The translations under genes were made by a program, and so were the position numbers. Of a stretch of 64,000 nt of DNA, positions 1 through 10,400 are shown piece after piece. Source of the DNA: Ignelater luminosus (taxonomy: Eukaryota > Arthropoda > Insecta > Coleoptera > Elateridae); contig VTPC01090611.1 in assembly GCA_011009095.1 (NCBI GenBank), forward strand, positions 1-64,000, in the 5' to 3' direction. The notes below the pieces were generated by a model that was not told the origin of the DNA, made no database searches, and saw only the letters and a list, made by a program, of their open reading frames with translations. Each line of letters starts with the position of its first letter. Within the stretch, counting starts at the first letter, position 1.

Positions 1-392
1 AAATGTTACTTAAAAGCAAGCCATTCTAGTCCTTACGTCTTTCCTATATGTTCTTTAAAAGCAACCGATTTTAGTCCTTATGGCTCTCCTATATTTTATG
101 CGATTTTACTCCTTATTGTTTTAGTGTCTTCTATTTTAATGCAGGCGACTTTCGCCCTTATGGTTTTCTTAAATGTTACTTAAAAGCAAGCCATTCTAGT
201 CCTTACGTCTTTCCTATATGTTCTTTAGAAGCAAGCGATTTTAGTCCTTATGGCTCTCCTATATTTTATTTGAAAGCATGCTATTTTACTCCTTATTGTT
301 TTCATGTATTCTATTTTAAAGCAGGCGACTTTAGTGCTTATGGTTTTCCTATATGTTATTCGAAAGCAAGCGTTTTTAGCCCTTATTGTTTT
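1..392. repeat. Nested minisatellite, about 45-bp units in a 170-180-bp higher-order unit
   Basis: Diverged copies of an about 45-bp unit follow one another, each carrying a core like AAAGCAAGCGATTTTAGTCC followed by TTATKG and a CCTATATGTT-type lead-in. Four units form a larger repeat. The block starting at 1 recurs at about 170, and the next round starts at about 348. The first large unit is shorter because one internal subunit lacks roughly ten bases. The array begins at the window edge, so its true length is unknown. No coding frame runs through it. Confidence 0.85.
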
Positions 393-1162
393 ATTTGTAA
401 TGATGGGCTTTTTTACATTCTAGAAAATTAACTTAAAGATCTACTCTATTATCTGACATTTCAGAATGTTTGGAATTCTGATAGATAGCAGTACCTAGCG
501 TTAAGAATGGGAATGAAAACTACTAAATGTTTTGATAATTATTTGTTTCATCATTTAAAAATCTTATTTTCACTATTTAATCACTATCGTTCAGATTTTC
601 CTGCTAAAAGTTTATGCAAGATTTTAATTATTTATTCGTTTGATGGAAGGAGGTGCTTCAACCTGCCACTTTGTATGCTGCAAAGCATTTATTTTTTTAA
701 TTTGGTTATTTAAAATGTCTTGGTATATTTGAACAACGAAATACAAACACCCAGTAGTTTTCCTTTGAGGAATAAAAAAATGGATTCCTTGTCAATATTA
801 ATTCTGCATACGTTTAGTTGTTTATCTAAAGAAATATAGTTGATGATTGATATGTAGATTATTATAATAAGTTACCAAGCTCAATTCGTATCTTGACAAA
901 GCAACAGTTTTGCTGTCGCAGTTAAGTTCACTAATCCTCATCAAACCGGCGTGTTTAATGTTAGCAAAACTATCAGGTAATATTTAATTATGTTTATTAA
1001 TTTGTTGAAAGACTTGAATGGTTATATGAAAGAAAACGTTCTTAGAAAAATCTAAACCCTTATTATACTATTTACAGTTTATATAAATTCTAGTTATTTG
1101 TGTTCAATTAAACAATCCCAGTTGTGCCATAAAAACTATAAACTAAGAATAAGTTGGTCAGC
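393..1162. other. Non-coding stretch, nothing recognised
   Basis: AT-rich sequence after the minisatellite. The one 68-codon open frame here (507-713) has no family resemblance and is of a length expected by chance. I see no repeats or RNA genes. Confidence 0.5.
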
Positions 1163-1383
1163 GAACTCCGTTGGAGTTGTTACTGAATTTACGAAGTATG
1201 CCTGTGTGTCTGCATTTTTTAAATTTTGCGGTTTTGACTTCAGATTTGGATTCTACAACAAAAATTGAAGACAACGTGGTGTCTTCGTTTTTTGATATCT
1301 TTTTAAGAACATGGTCAAAATGACCGCCGAAATTTGAAAATTTTTTAAAACTATTGTTCGAATTCAGTAACAAAACGGAGTTC
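1163..1383. mobile_element. MITE-like foldback element with GAACTCCGTT ends
   Basis: The two ends are inverted copies. The left begins GAACTCCGTT, then after a 6-base insertion GTTACTGAATT. The right end read in reverse gives GAACTCCGTT, two bases, then GTTACTGAATT. Pairing continues less perfectly inward (TTTTTTAAATTTTGCGG against an AATTTTCAAATTTCGGCGG-like arm), so each arm is about 70 bases. The 221-bp total and absence of any transposase fit a non-autonomous DNA element. No clear target-site duplication is visible, so the superfamily is not assigned. The 71-codon open frame on the - strand here is a by-product of the palindrome. Confidence 0.7.
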
Positions 1384-1690
1384 TAACACTAAAATTCGTT
1401 AGTTTATATGTAGTTAGTTTATTACTGTAGTAGTGATATATACGATACTTCACTAGATGCATTGACTTGCAAGAGATATTATATAATTATTTAAAAAATG
1501 TTATGACAATTTATTCCAGAAGTTTTTGAAAATCCCAAAGAATTGTAAAATTGCAAAAAAACCATCACAGTGCGGCTCTTTCAAAGTTACACTGCCGGAC
1601 TTATAATCAGCAGAAAACTTTTAAAGTAAACACAACTCAGGACTTTTAGAGAACTCAGTAATACGAGATTTTTTTAATATCATGCGAATT
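1384..1690. other. Short spacer between two miniature elements
   Basis: AT-rich spacer of about 300 bases with no gene or repeat recognised. Confidence 0.4.
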
Positions 1691-1976
1691 ATACAGAGTG
1701 TCTCACTTTAGCCGAATATCTTCGCAGTTTCGTGTTTATAAAACTAAGACAAAAATTTAAAAACTATTATTTGCTCAATCAGCCAATGTTACATGTACGC
1801 TTGACATAATGTCAAAATTTTATTTTCCATGCGCTGTTAAGAATTTGGATGAATCGAATTAGCTTTTTATAGATATAGAGTATTTAATATCAAAAACAGT
1901 AGTTTTTGAATTTTTGTACTAACTTTATAAATAACAGAGTTATGAGAGACTTTGCCTTAAGTGTGACATTCTGTTA
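1691..1976. mobile_element. MITE with about 80-bp terminal inverted repeats
   Basis: The left end begins ATACAGAGTGTCTCACTTT. The right end read in reverse begins AACAGAATGTCACACTTAAG. The arms stay alignable for about 80 bases, ending in a shared TTTATAAA...ACAAAAATT.AAAAACTA segment. The element is about 286 bp with a 120-base unrelated middle and no coding potential. The ACAGRGTGTC start belongs to a loose family of element ends that recurs elsewhere in this window. A TA or TTA duplication at the edges is possible but cannot be separated from the termini. Confidence 0.75.
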
Positions 1977-2418
1977 TTTTGATTAATTTGAGTTACCTCT
2001 AGAAAACTAGTGACTGTTAAAGCTAGTTGTTAATAAACACAGCACAACAACAACTTTAGTCTTAAAAAGTTATTTTTCCTACAATAAGCACAATTAGAGA
2101 GAAAAGATAAGGAACAATACAATAGATTTCAGCACAAGATTAACTTAAATTGCTAAATGCAGGACAATGACATTGCAATTGACAAATGACAGAAAACAAA
2201 TACGTATTAAATAGTTGTTGAAAGAAATTAACACAGCGCTACATCAAAATTAGATTCCATAGCCAACTGGACCCAGAAACATTTATAAACACTTTGCATA
2301 AAAGAGATTGCTTTTCCGATAGAAACGGGACAGGAAACTGTGGCGATTGTTTTCTGAGAAATATTTTGCGTCGTCTTGATTTCACACTTTCTTTGCTCTG
2401 TAGTGGAGGGAGAAGAGA
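1977..2418. other. Non-coding stretch, nothing recognised
   Basis: AT-rich sequence with no recognisable gene or repeat. Chance open frames on both strands begin near 2.24 kb and overlap each other. Confidence 0.4.
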
Positions 2419-3203
2419 GGTGTTTAAACCTCTGAACGCTTTTAATTTTTTTGTGTTAGATACTTTGCGTCTTCGGAACGGATGGTGGTAAAGAAATGAA
2501 AGTTGAATAGTACTAGTGCCAGAAGAGAGACTTTCATACGATTTGGGCACCACCGATTGTTTCTTGTTTTTTCTAAAGACTTTTCCATATCTCAAGAACC
2601 GCTGGTCCTGTTGAGTTTGAACTTGATTTGTAGGCAGTAGCGAGGAAGTGGTATTAACATCCTCGCACCACCGATCATCTTTCGCTTTTTGTGGGAGAGC
2701 ACTGTTTTTCGTATTTAACTCTCTTAAAAAGATTTATGTTTGTATTTAGCTCTCTTAGAAAAGTTTTTCTATATCTCATTAATGGCTGGTTTTATATAAT
2801 TGAAGTAGATGCTTTGAGACGGTTCATACATCATCGTTGGTTTTTTGATTTTTTGGGAAGGCGCAGCCCGAGCCTTTTGTGTATTTAACCCTCTCAAGAA
2901 GGTTAATAGATGATTATAAAGAAAAATTATTGTCATCCCACAAATATATAAAAAAAGTCGTGCAAGCATTCATCATTAAAAGTGTATTTCCGATTTTGGA
3001 AATATTGATTTTTGAAGGAGGAAAGTTACTTAGTGGTAGTTAGCTTTCTTGAGAAAGTTAATGACGAGCGAAGTTCAACCCGTGTTTGTATTTAGCTCTC
3101 TTAAGAAGGTTAACGAAGGGGGAAGTCCACCCTTGAGCCATCAAAGGTGTCCTGTGAGATGATGCAGCCCGACCTATCTATATATTTAGGTCTCTTAAGA
3201 AGA
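2419..3203. repeat. Degenerate array of a TATTTAGCTCTCTTAAGAAGGTT motif
   Basis: A motif close to TATTTAGCTCTCTTAAGAAG followed by GTTAA recurs in diverged form at about 2419, 2710, 2738, 2880, 3033, 3083 and 3180. Spacer segments also recur: CACCACCGAT at 2547 and 2667 with a CATCATCGTT version at 2828, a CCATATCTCAAGAACCGCTGG-like stretch near 2588 and 2773, and GCAGCCCGA near 2872 and 3163. This looks like an old, scrambled array with a mother unit of roughly 150-185 bp. Two shorter cousins (TAACCTCTGAA) lie at 3534 and 3771. Open frames here are repeat by-products. Confidence 0.55.
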
Positions 3204-5717
3204 AAAAGATAAGAAGTTTAATGTCAATCGTTAGACTTCAAAGTCAACTAATTGATATTGGCAGAGTAGTCACATGCATTTTCTCAAACAAAACAAAAAT
3301 AAGTTAAATAAACTGTTGCGCTTAAATGGTCAAGTGTACGTAAGTTTTCAAAAGTCTTAAATGTCGAACAAGTTTCTTACACAGATTTTCTTTATTGCAC
3401 TATTTATTTTGTTTATAGGTACTTTCAATTTTGTTCTCTTGTGGAATTTAAAGAAATGTTCAGTGAAACCTCTATTTGAATAACACCGTTCATTTACGAT
3501 TTACTTGATTTAAAGTACACTCGCAAACAGAGTTAACCTCTGAAGAGAATCTCATAATTTTGTTTGTTTTAAACTTTTACTTTTTGTACCTATTACTTTT
3601 ATATGATTTATTACATGGTTTTTCAACTTTTAAATTATAAATATCAAAATTAATAATATATTAATGGAAAGTGTGACTCTTAATATTAGCCTTCTTTGTT
3701 GCACTTGTTACTGTTTAAATTTTTACCAAGAAAGAGATTTAGAGCCATAATTGGCAAACGTGGTTGTATTTAACCTCTGAAATGGGTTTTACTCGTGCCG
3801 AGTGCAATACTAAAAAAGTGAGCTTATTCTTAGTTGGGAGTTACGGCGATCTCTTTTTGATTCAATTTGTTTGATCATAGTCAGCTAGTAGAATTCATTC
3901 GGAAGTTTACTAGAAAATCACTGAATCCACTTTACTAAATTACATTTGATCGATATTAATGTATCTGGCTAGCGTTATACGTTTCGGCAGGGAAATTTGA
4001 TTTACATGTTTTACGGATGCATTTATCTTCGCGCATTGTTCAAGCATCGATTTACAAGCAACCTGATTATTAAATTCACCTCGTACACTTGTGATTAATA
4101 GGGTACAAAACAACTGAATAGATTTGATTTTTAATTTATATTTAAATTGAACAGAAAAAGGTGAACTTGAAAGGAATTAATTATCTATCATCACACTTTG
4201 TAAAATGAACATCGATAGAAATGCCGTATGAAAACTCAACAGACATTTAGGTAGTGTGAGCTTTTCAAGACCTCTCCTAAATTTAAAATACGGTCATGCC
4301 GTCCTGAATACCATACGGGGTTAATAAGCTGGGCAATTAAAATGAACGCCAGCTAATTTCAGAGCAAAGCAAGATAAGCTTATAACAAAAAAACAGGATT
4401 AACAAAAAGCTGTTTTTAAAAACAAACACGAGATTATTAGCAGACTGGTGAAAAAAGGAATGAATAGTATCTAGTGCGAGCATTCTTCAGCCTTTTTATT
4501 TTATTTTTTAGGTATCGAAGCTATCAGAATGACTTTTGAAGTTAAACCAACCGTATAAAAACAAATTTAAATTAAGCACCCAGTAAATGAAACAATTAAC
4601 GGAAATCAGAAAGGTCAATATTGAAAATCTCAGTTTGCTGTATCTCATAACTGAATTTTTATCATTTTTTTTGCTTGAGCTTAAGCGCTGAATGAATTAT
4701 CGATAAAAACATCAAGGTACTACGGAAAGAAACGGGAAAGTCTGAGGAAAACAACTTTGTTCTTTTCAAGACTTTTGTCTAACTTGGATTTAATTAATAC
4801 AAGTTTTCGGATTATTTTTATCGCACCAGACCATAATCGCGTTATCGGTTAGAATTTTGTACGAACAACTTCGAGCGGAATTAAAAATTACTGAAAACAT
4901 TTACTGAAAACGATGCACGGGTTTCCTGCATCGTTAATTAAATACCCATTGTGTACTTTTTTTTTCTGATTTAGTTTAAAGAATAGAGAGAGAAATAGTG
5001 TTCTCATTCTGGACAACATTTAGTTTCGTTTCTAATTAAAAGATTTACTGAGATTTTAGGGAAATAAGTCTTGAAAGTTTATTTTCTGATCTTTAGTAAA
5101 TAAGTAAGTAGAATAAAATGGAAATCAGCAGCATTTAACTTTAATTATGTGTTTGAAAAGAATAAAAAGTAAATAAACTGTCAACTCGGTATTTTAATTT
5201 GTTGTGAGTAGTACTATCTATGCAGACAGTACATATCAGCGATTTGAAACACATTCCACAAAACACGAAATTGGAATGAAATAACCGCACTCCTAGCACC
5301 GATTTCAGAATTGTTGCAGTGTACCTAATTTGGGATTATATGCTATTACAATGCGGTAACAAGCCTGATCTGCTAATTTTAAAGGTATGCACTAGGAATT
5401 TAGTAATTATAGTAACGTTGGGGAATATTGTGATTTTAATATTATGTTACCTACAGTTCTAAATTTTATTTTATTTTTCTCTTGTATGATTCCCAATGAA
5501 ATTAGTTTACAGCTTGAAAAGTGTTTGCTTATTTAATATAGAAATAAATAAATTTTTACAATTTTCCCAAACAACATAAGAATATTAATAGTTAATATAC
5601 AGGGTTATTCAAGTCTTAGTATCCATCGAGAACTGTAGAAGATTCCTATTTGGTAAACATACAACAACGTCTCAACTTAATGATAGTTTAACATAAATTT
5701 GTTTATTTATTTTACAG
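3204..5717. other. Long non-coding stretch
   Basis: No coding sequence is recognised. Two isolated TAACCTCTGAA motifs (3534, 3771) resemble the array to the left. A lone ATACAGGGTTATTCAAG element end lies at 5597, with no clear inverted partner nearby. The rest is AT-rich intergenic or intronic DNA. Confidence 0.4.
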
Positions 5718-5799
5718 CAACACTGGAGGAAGCTACGTAGGGGTGAGTACATCCTACACCAAGAAATTAGGTCAACACTATTGGAATTTCATATTTGAG
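5718..5799 (+). CDS. Candidate internal coding exon, unknown gene
   Basis: A good splice acceptor (pyrimidine-rich TTTATTTATTTTACAG ending at 5717) is followed by 82 bases and a good donor, GAG|GTATGT, at 5800. Reading from 5719 gives 27 codons without a stop, beginning NTGGSYVGVSTSY and ending HYWNFIFE, a composition that looks protein-like. The exon would start in phase with one leftover base and end on a codon boundary. I do not recognise the protein. An open run of this length is not rare in AT-rich DNA, and an alternative donor (GTGAGT) lies inside at 5742, so this is a lead rather than a call. Confidence 0.2.
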
Positions 5800-7352
5800 G
5801 TATGTACTTTGATATTACTGTTCTAGAATATTGTATTCAGTTAAGATTCCAATTTGAAGATGATAGCCCTTGTTAAGATTCTTTAAGTACTAAAAATTGG
5901 AATTTCTTTAATTGAGGATTTGAGGATAGCATCATAATTTGTAGAGATACCACAAGAAGTTGCTTAGGCAAACGTTTTAAATTTGTTTTTAGCTACACAT
6001 AGTGCTTCATAAAAACGTGACTTACCGATTGTCTGTTTTTTTTTCTAATCGAGAATCACATATATACTTTGATTATTGCTGCTTACAACAATCTAAAATT
6101 GCATTTGTCTAATCCTAGCGGTTTTAGAGTTATTCAATTATTTCTTGTATTATTAGACCTGTAGATCTAACCGGTTGTATTAATAAGAGAAGTCGTTGTC
6201 CCTCTCTTTTACAAATGCAAACTAATCTTCATTTTTTAAAAGTTTTTATTAAAGTTTCAATAAAGTTTTTTGACTATACAAGGTGATGGAGAAATTTAAA
6301 TTATAATTGCTATATAGAGATTCCTTTTTAAATAGAACACCCTTTATGTGATATTGTTATTTGAAAATCACAATTCAGCTTGTAACGTAGCCTGGCGTTA
6401 CAAGTATACGTATTCTGGTTTAACTAAGACTCTTATTGTTTTAGCCCGGCTAAACTCAGAAGGTGGCCTTGAATGTATGTTAAGGAAGTTATAGACAATA
6501 AAATGCAACAATAATTAATACATATATTGCAGAAAAAACAGAAGAAATCATGAACAAACCATATAATCAGTTAAGTATGTATAGTACAATAATTCACATA
6601 ACAATGTTTCATATAATATTTACAGGTCTAGTTATAAAAGTGAAGAAGTCCTGATTCAAATTCCAAAGGTATAATGTACAATAATAAAAGAATTTTTAGA
6701 AATATTGATTTTCATTTATATTAAATAAATAACTTTCAATAGCATTATCTCATGAGAGAGAACAAATTTTTGAAAACTGAGTGATTTCTAGAACTAACAG
6801 ATAAATTTACTACAAGTTAGATTTATAAAGCGAAATATAAAACAAATTTTAACAACGAGCAAATCTCAAAAACGCCGAAAATTTAAAAAATAGGTTTAAC
6901 AAAATTTAATTAGCTAGAAAAAGATTTAAAGTTATATCAAATACACAAAACTTAATACATAGAAATAATCAGTTTAAGAAGACTGAATGGAAAAAACTTA
7001 CCACGAAGAAAATTCGATGATTCACAGGCTTGTGTGTCAGTAGCTGCAACAAACAATCACTCGCATAAAGAAAAACATTCTTAATACTTAATCATTTCTT
7101 CCTAAGTAGCAAGTTTAACAAAAAAAATCAAAATAATTAAATTTTAACAAATAAACCCTATGCGGCAAAGATTGAAATGAAGCACGAGAAATATATTTAT
7201 CGCCATCAGATCAAATTAATGCAATATACAAAACTTAACAAATGACGTATTCAACTATAAATAAGTTTTTGACAATTAAAGTAGGGGGTGGATGAAGCTA
7301 GTATGATCCTCCTAATAGCAATAACGTACTTGATGGTTGACAAACTCTATCC
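5800..7352. other. Non-coding stretch with possible old element ends
   Basis: Holds a GAACACCCTTTAT motif at about 6338, which looks like the reverse of a GGGTGTTC element end, and a small perfect inverted repeat CTTGTAACG / CGTTACAAG at 6379-6404. No gene is recognised. A splice-flanked 42-base open segment on the - strand (7002-7043) is described under findings. Confidence 0.35.
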
Positions 7353-7490
7353 GAATCGGAACTGTAGCTTGAGTTGAAACGCATCCATAGATTAAACTGT
7401 AGCCTGAATTAAAACGCTTCCAAGGACGAAAGACCTCCAGGGTTGAAACGTCTCCAGGATTGAAAGCCGTGTATTCCAGGGATAAACCAA
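7353..7490 (+). repeat. Diverged 17-18-bp minisatellite
   Basis: Seven successive units of 17-18 bp (the last 22) can be aligned: GAATCGGAACTGTAGCTT, GAGTTGAAACGCATCCA, TAGATTAAACTGTAGCCT, GAATTAAAACGCTTCCA, AGGACGAAAGACCTCCA, GGGTTGAAACGTCTCCA and a longer GGATTGAAAGCC...TCCA, then a partial unit. The units alternate between a CTGTAGC and an ACGCATCC/ACGTCTCC type, hinting at an older 35-bp dimer. The 96-codon open frame on the opposite strand across this region is explained by the repeat. Confidence 0.75.
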
Positions 7491-10400
7491 ATGAACCGGA
7501 CCGAAAACAAGAAACAAGGCAGACCTTACAGCCAAGTCCTTGAGGCTTTCCAAAACAGAGAAACACTGCGGAAGTAGTATTTACAATATTATGGAACCAC
7601 AAGAGAGTTAGAAGTCACTATTGATTAGCACTGGAAACATAAAAGTAGTCACCAAACAATACAACCAGTTAACAACGTAGCACCACAACAAGTCCTTGTT
7701 TGGTCTCCTAGAAAAAAATCGCTGGAAGAAACATTTAACAAAGTTCTCCAATAATCTTGAAATTATAAATTGTACTATTGGAGAAATAAATTAATAAAGA
7801 CAAAATCAGGCTCTTATCTACCACAGCCAGGCAAAGCAAAATTTTTTTTATTTGGTCAATTCTTGTGACCTAAACTAAGCTTTTGCGTTACACGAGAGTT
7901 TTTCGGAATTTTCTTCAATACATTATCAAAGCACCCCAGCCATCCGTATTATTTTTGTAGTTTGTACTTTGTTGTAACATCTTAGAAATTAAGTCCCTCA
8001 CACAACTAAAATGAACTGTAGAAATCGTACCTCTTTCATTAAACCCAATTCAGTCGGATTGCAATTTATAAAGTGCCAGAAGATATCTTTCAATTTTAAA
8101 AGATGAATTTAAAAGCTTGTCATATATAACATCAAATTTGTAAAGATAAAATTGCGTATGAAATAAAATAAAACAGCTAGATAAACAGATTTTAAAGCTG
8201 TCAGTTGTTAAACGAAATGTTCAAGTGCCCTATTGTATTTTAAAAATCCAGTTCCTCTATTGTCTATAGAAATTGTTCTTAAGATGTCAAATAAAGACAA
8301 TTAACTGCTGATAATGGGACGAAAATATTCTTTTCCTCGTTTTAACATGTAAAACTCGACCTCCAACAGTTTTCCTCAGGAAGAGAGCGTTCACGCTTTA
8401 TAAATTTTATCTCTCTTCATTTAGGTCAGATTTTGCAAACTTTCCAATTAAGTCCCGTCGAGTTCATGCATAGTACACTTAAGTTGAGTTTCCTTGTGTA
8501 AGTTCCCGAAGAGAGGTTTAGTTTTTTGCAAAAGAGGTGTTCCATTTCTGTCGTCAAACCTTTTAGAGCTTCTCAAGCAAGTTGGCTTCTTTGTGTGAAT
8601 CTGATTTTATCTGGCCTCAAAGAGACCTTGCTTCTGGATGTTGTTGCTGTGAATCACCTCTACAAGGGATAACTGCCCAGGTTGTAGTGTTTACTATTTC
8701 TAAATTCTATAAAACGTTTAGTATTAAAAGAAAGCTCTAGTATACCGTGTGTTTCATTTGATAAGCAAAATAAATTGATAACGATCTTATAAGCTTTCTG
8801 AGGTGTTGGTAGATGGTTTATGACGGAACCCTCACAATCTGAACTGACATTCCTATCGTTGGCGCTCATTAACTTAACCTAGTTTTCTACTTTTTCTTTT
8901 GAGACTAGTTATACCGCCAAGAGGCACACTAGTTGATCATAAGTTATTGTATCCAAGTCGCAAAATTCAGTTTTTCCTGTAACAACTCCAGATATATTGC
9001 TTTGTGAAGTTATCGCAATTAGGTTCTTCTCTATTAGAACTTGATATTGACTAAAGAATAATTTTGATGTCGTTTCATTTCTCCAAAAAATGTCATTCTT
9101 GTAATACAATGTTCATCTACCGACAAACATTTAAATACTATATTGGAAAATTTAGATGGCTTCTTTCGTAATAGTAAGAAAAGAAAATAGGAAAAGCCAA
9201 TGAAAAATGTTTTATGAGTTAGGGCACTTAACTTTTGAGCTATTTTCGAAGCTCTCTTGTTTACAAAAAGAAATATTTAAATTTTAGCAAGTAGAAACTT
9301 TCATCGAGAATAAAATTTTTAAGAAGTTTTTATTAAAAGTTTTCTGCTTGTGTCTAGATTTTTGCCGGTCACTGTATACCGAATAACTCAACTGAGTTAA
9401 TTATTACATCATAGTGTATTTCATTATAGAATCAAAAATGATTCTTAACGCTTAATGGTATTAGGTTGTGAATCAATATGTTTCAAGTTCGACGTCTCCA
9501 CTTTGTTTCATATTCAAATTATAACATGCATCCTGTTCTAACAAACAACCTGTATAAAATGCATTTGAATATTTATAATTATAGTTGCTAGTTTTATTAT
9601 TATTATACTGAAAGCAGATTTTATTTTATTTTAAATAGTTGAAATTTTGTAGAGGTTTAAAATGTATCACAATTGTTCTAACTTACCCCCAACATTAAAT
9701 CTAAAGCTCTAGGTAGACGGAGGAAAATTAACTTCCTTCTGCATTCTCCCCATTACGAGGGACATCCCTGATAAAGTTAATGGTGAAGTGAAGTATAGGT
9801 GTTGTTGTCAGGGACATATGATGTTTGGATAAACATGTCATTATCATTTTTGGACGTGCGTTATAACTCGCCACCGCATTGTTTGATGTTGTAATGGCTG
9901 TATGCAAATTATTTGATATAAAGGGTACTTAGCGGCGCTGTGATAATATTTTATGTAACAAATAACCCCTGCGTTTTCAACGAGCGGAACACATGACTAG
10001 TAACGAATACGAAATTATACATAAAATCAAATTGTCCACTTAACTTTTCGTGTCGTGTAACATTTTAAATTGAATGAAATAAAATTCTGTACGTGGAAAA
10101 AAGTGGTAGGTCTTCGAAAAATCGAAGTACCGTAGAATTTTCACAAAGTTTCCAAGAAATATAGCCTCTTGTAAGTAATTAACCTGGTAAGCAGATAGCT
10201 AACTGGAAGTTAGGCCGTTTTCATTAGCATATTGAGGCTGTAACAGAAAGTTAGCAGCGATGCCCTGCTGCGGTTTGTAAATATGTCTTTCGGTTGCCTG
10301 TGACATTTAACAATTTAAGTTTTTACGCCCCTGCTTTATCTCTAAAAAGTTGTTATTTATCTTTAGCTTGTCTTAAAGAAAGTTTTGATTTCAGTTTTTA

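Noticed and set aside
1-392. CRISPR-like repeat array
   Set aside because: There are no unique spacers between identical repeats. The whole unit repeats with drift, and the setting is an animal genome.
7312-7602. 96-codon open frame on the - strand
   Set aside because: Much of it reads through the 17-18-bp minisatellite, which explains the open frame.
6381-7892. TGTAACG ... CGTTACA pair that could be the ends of a solo LTR
   Set aside because: Seven-base matches only, no 5-bp target duplication, and 1.5 kb is long for an LTR. A local CTTGTAACG / CGTTACAAG hairpin accounts for the left motif.
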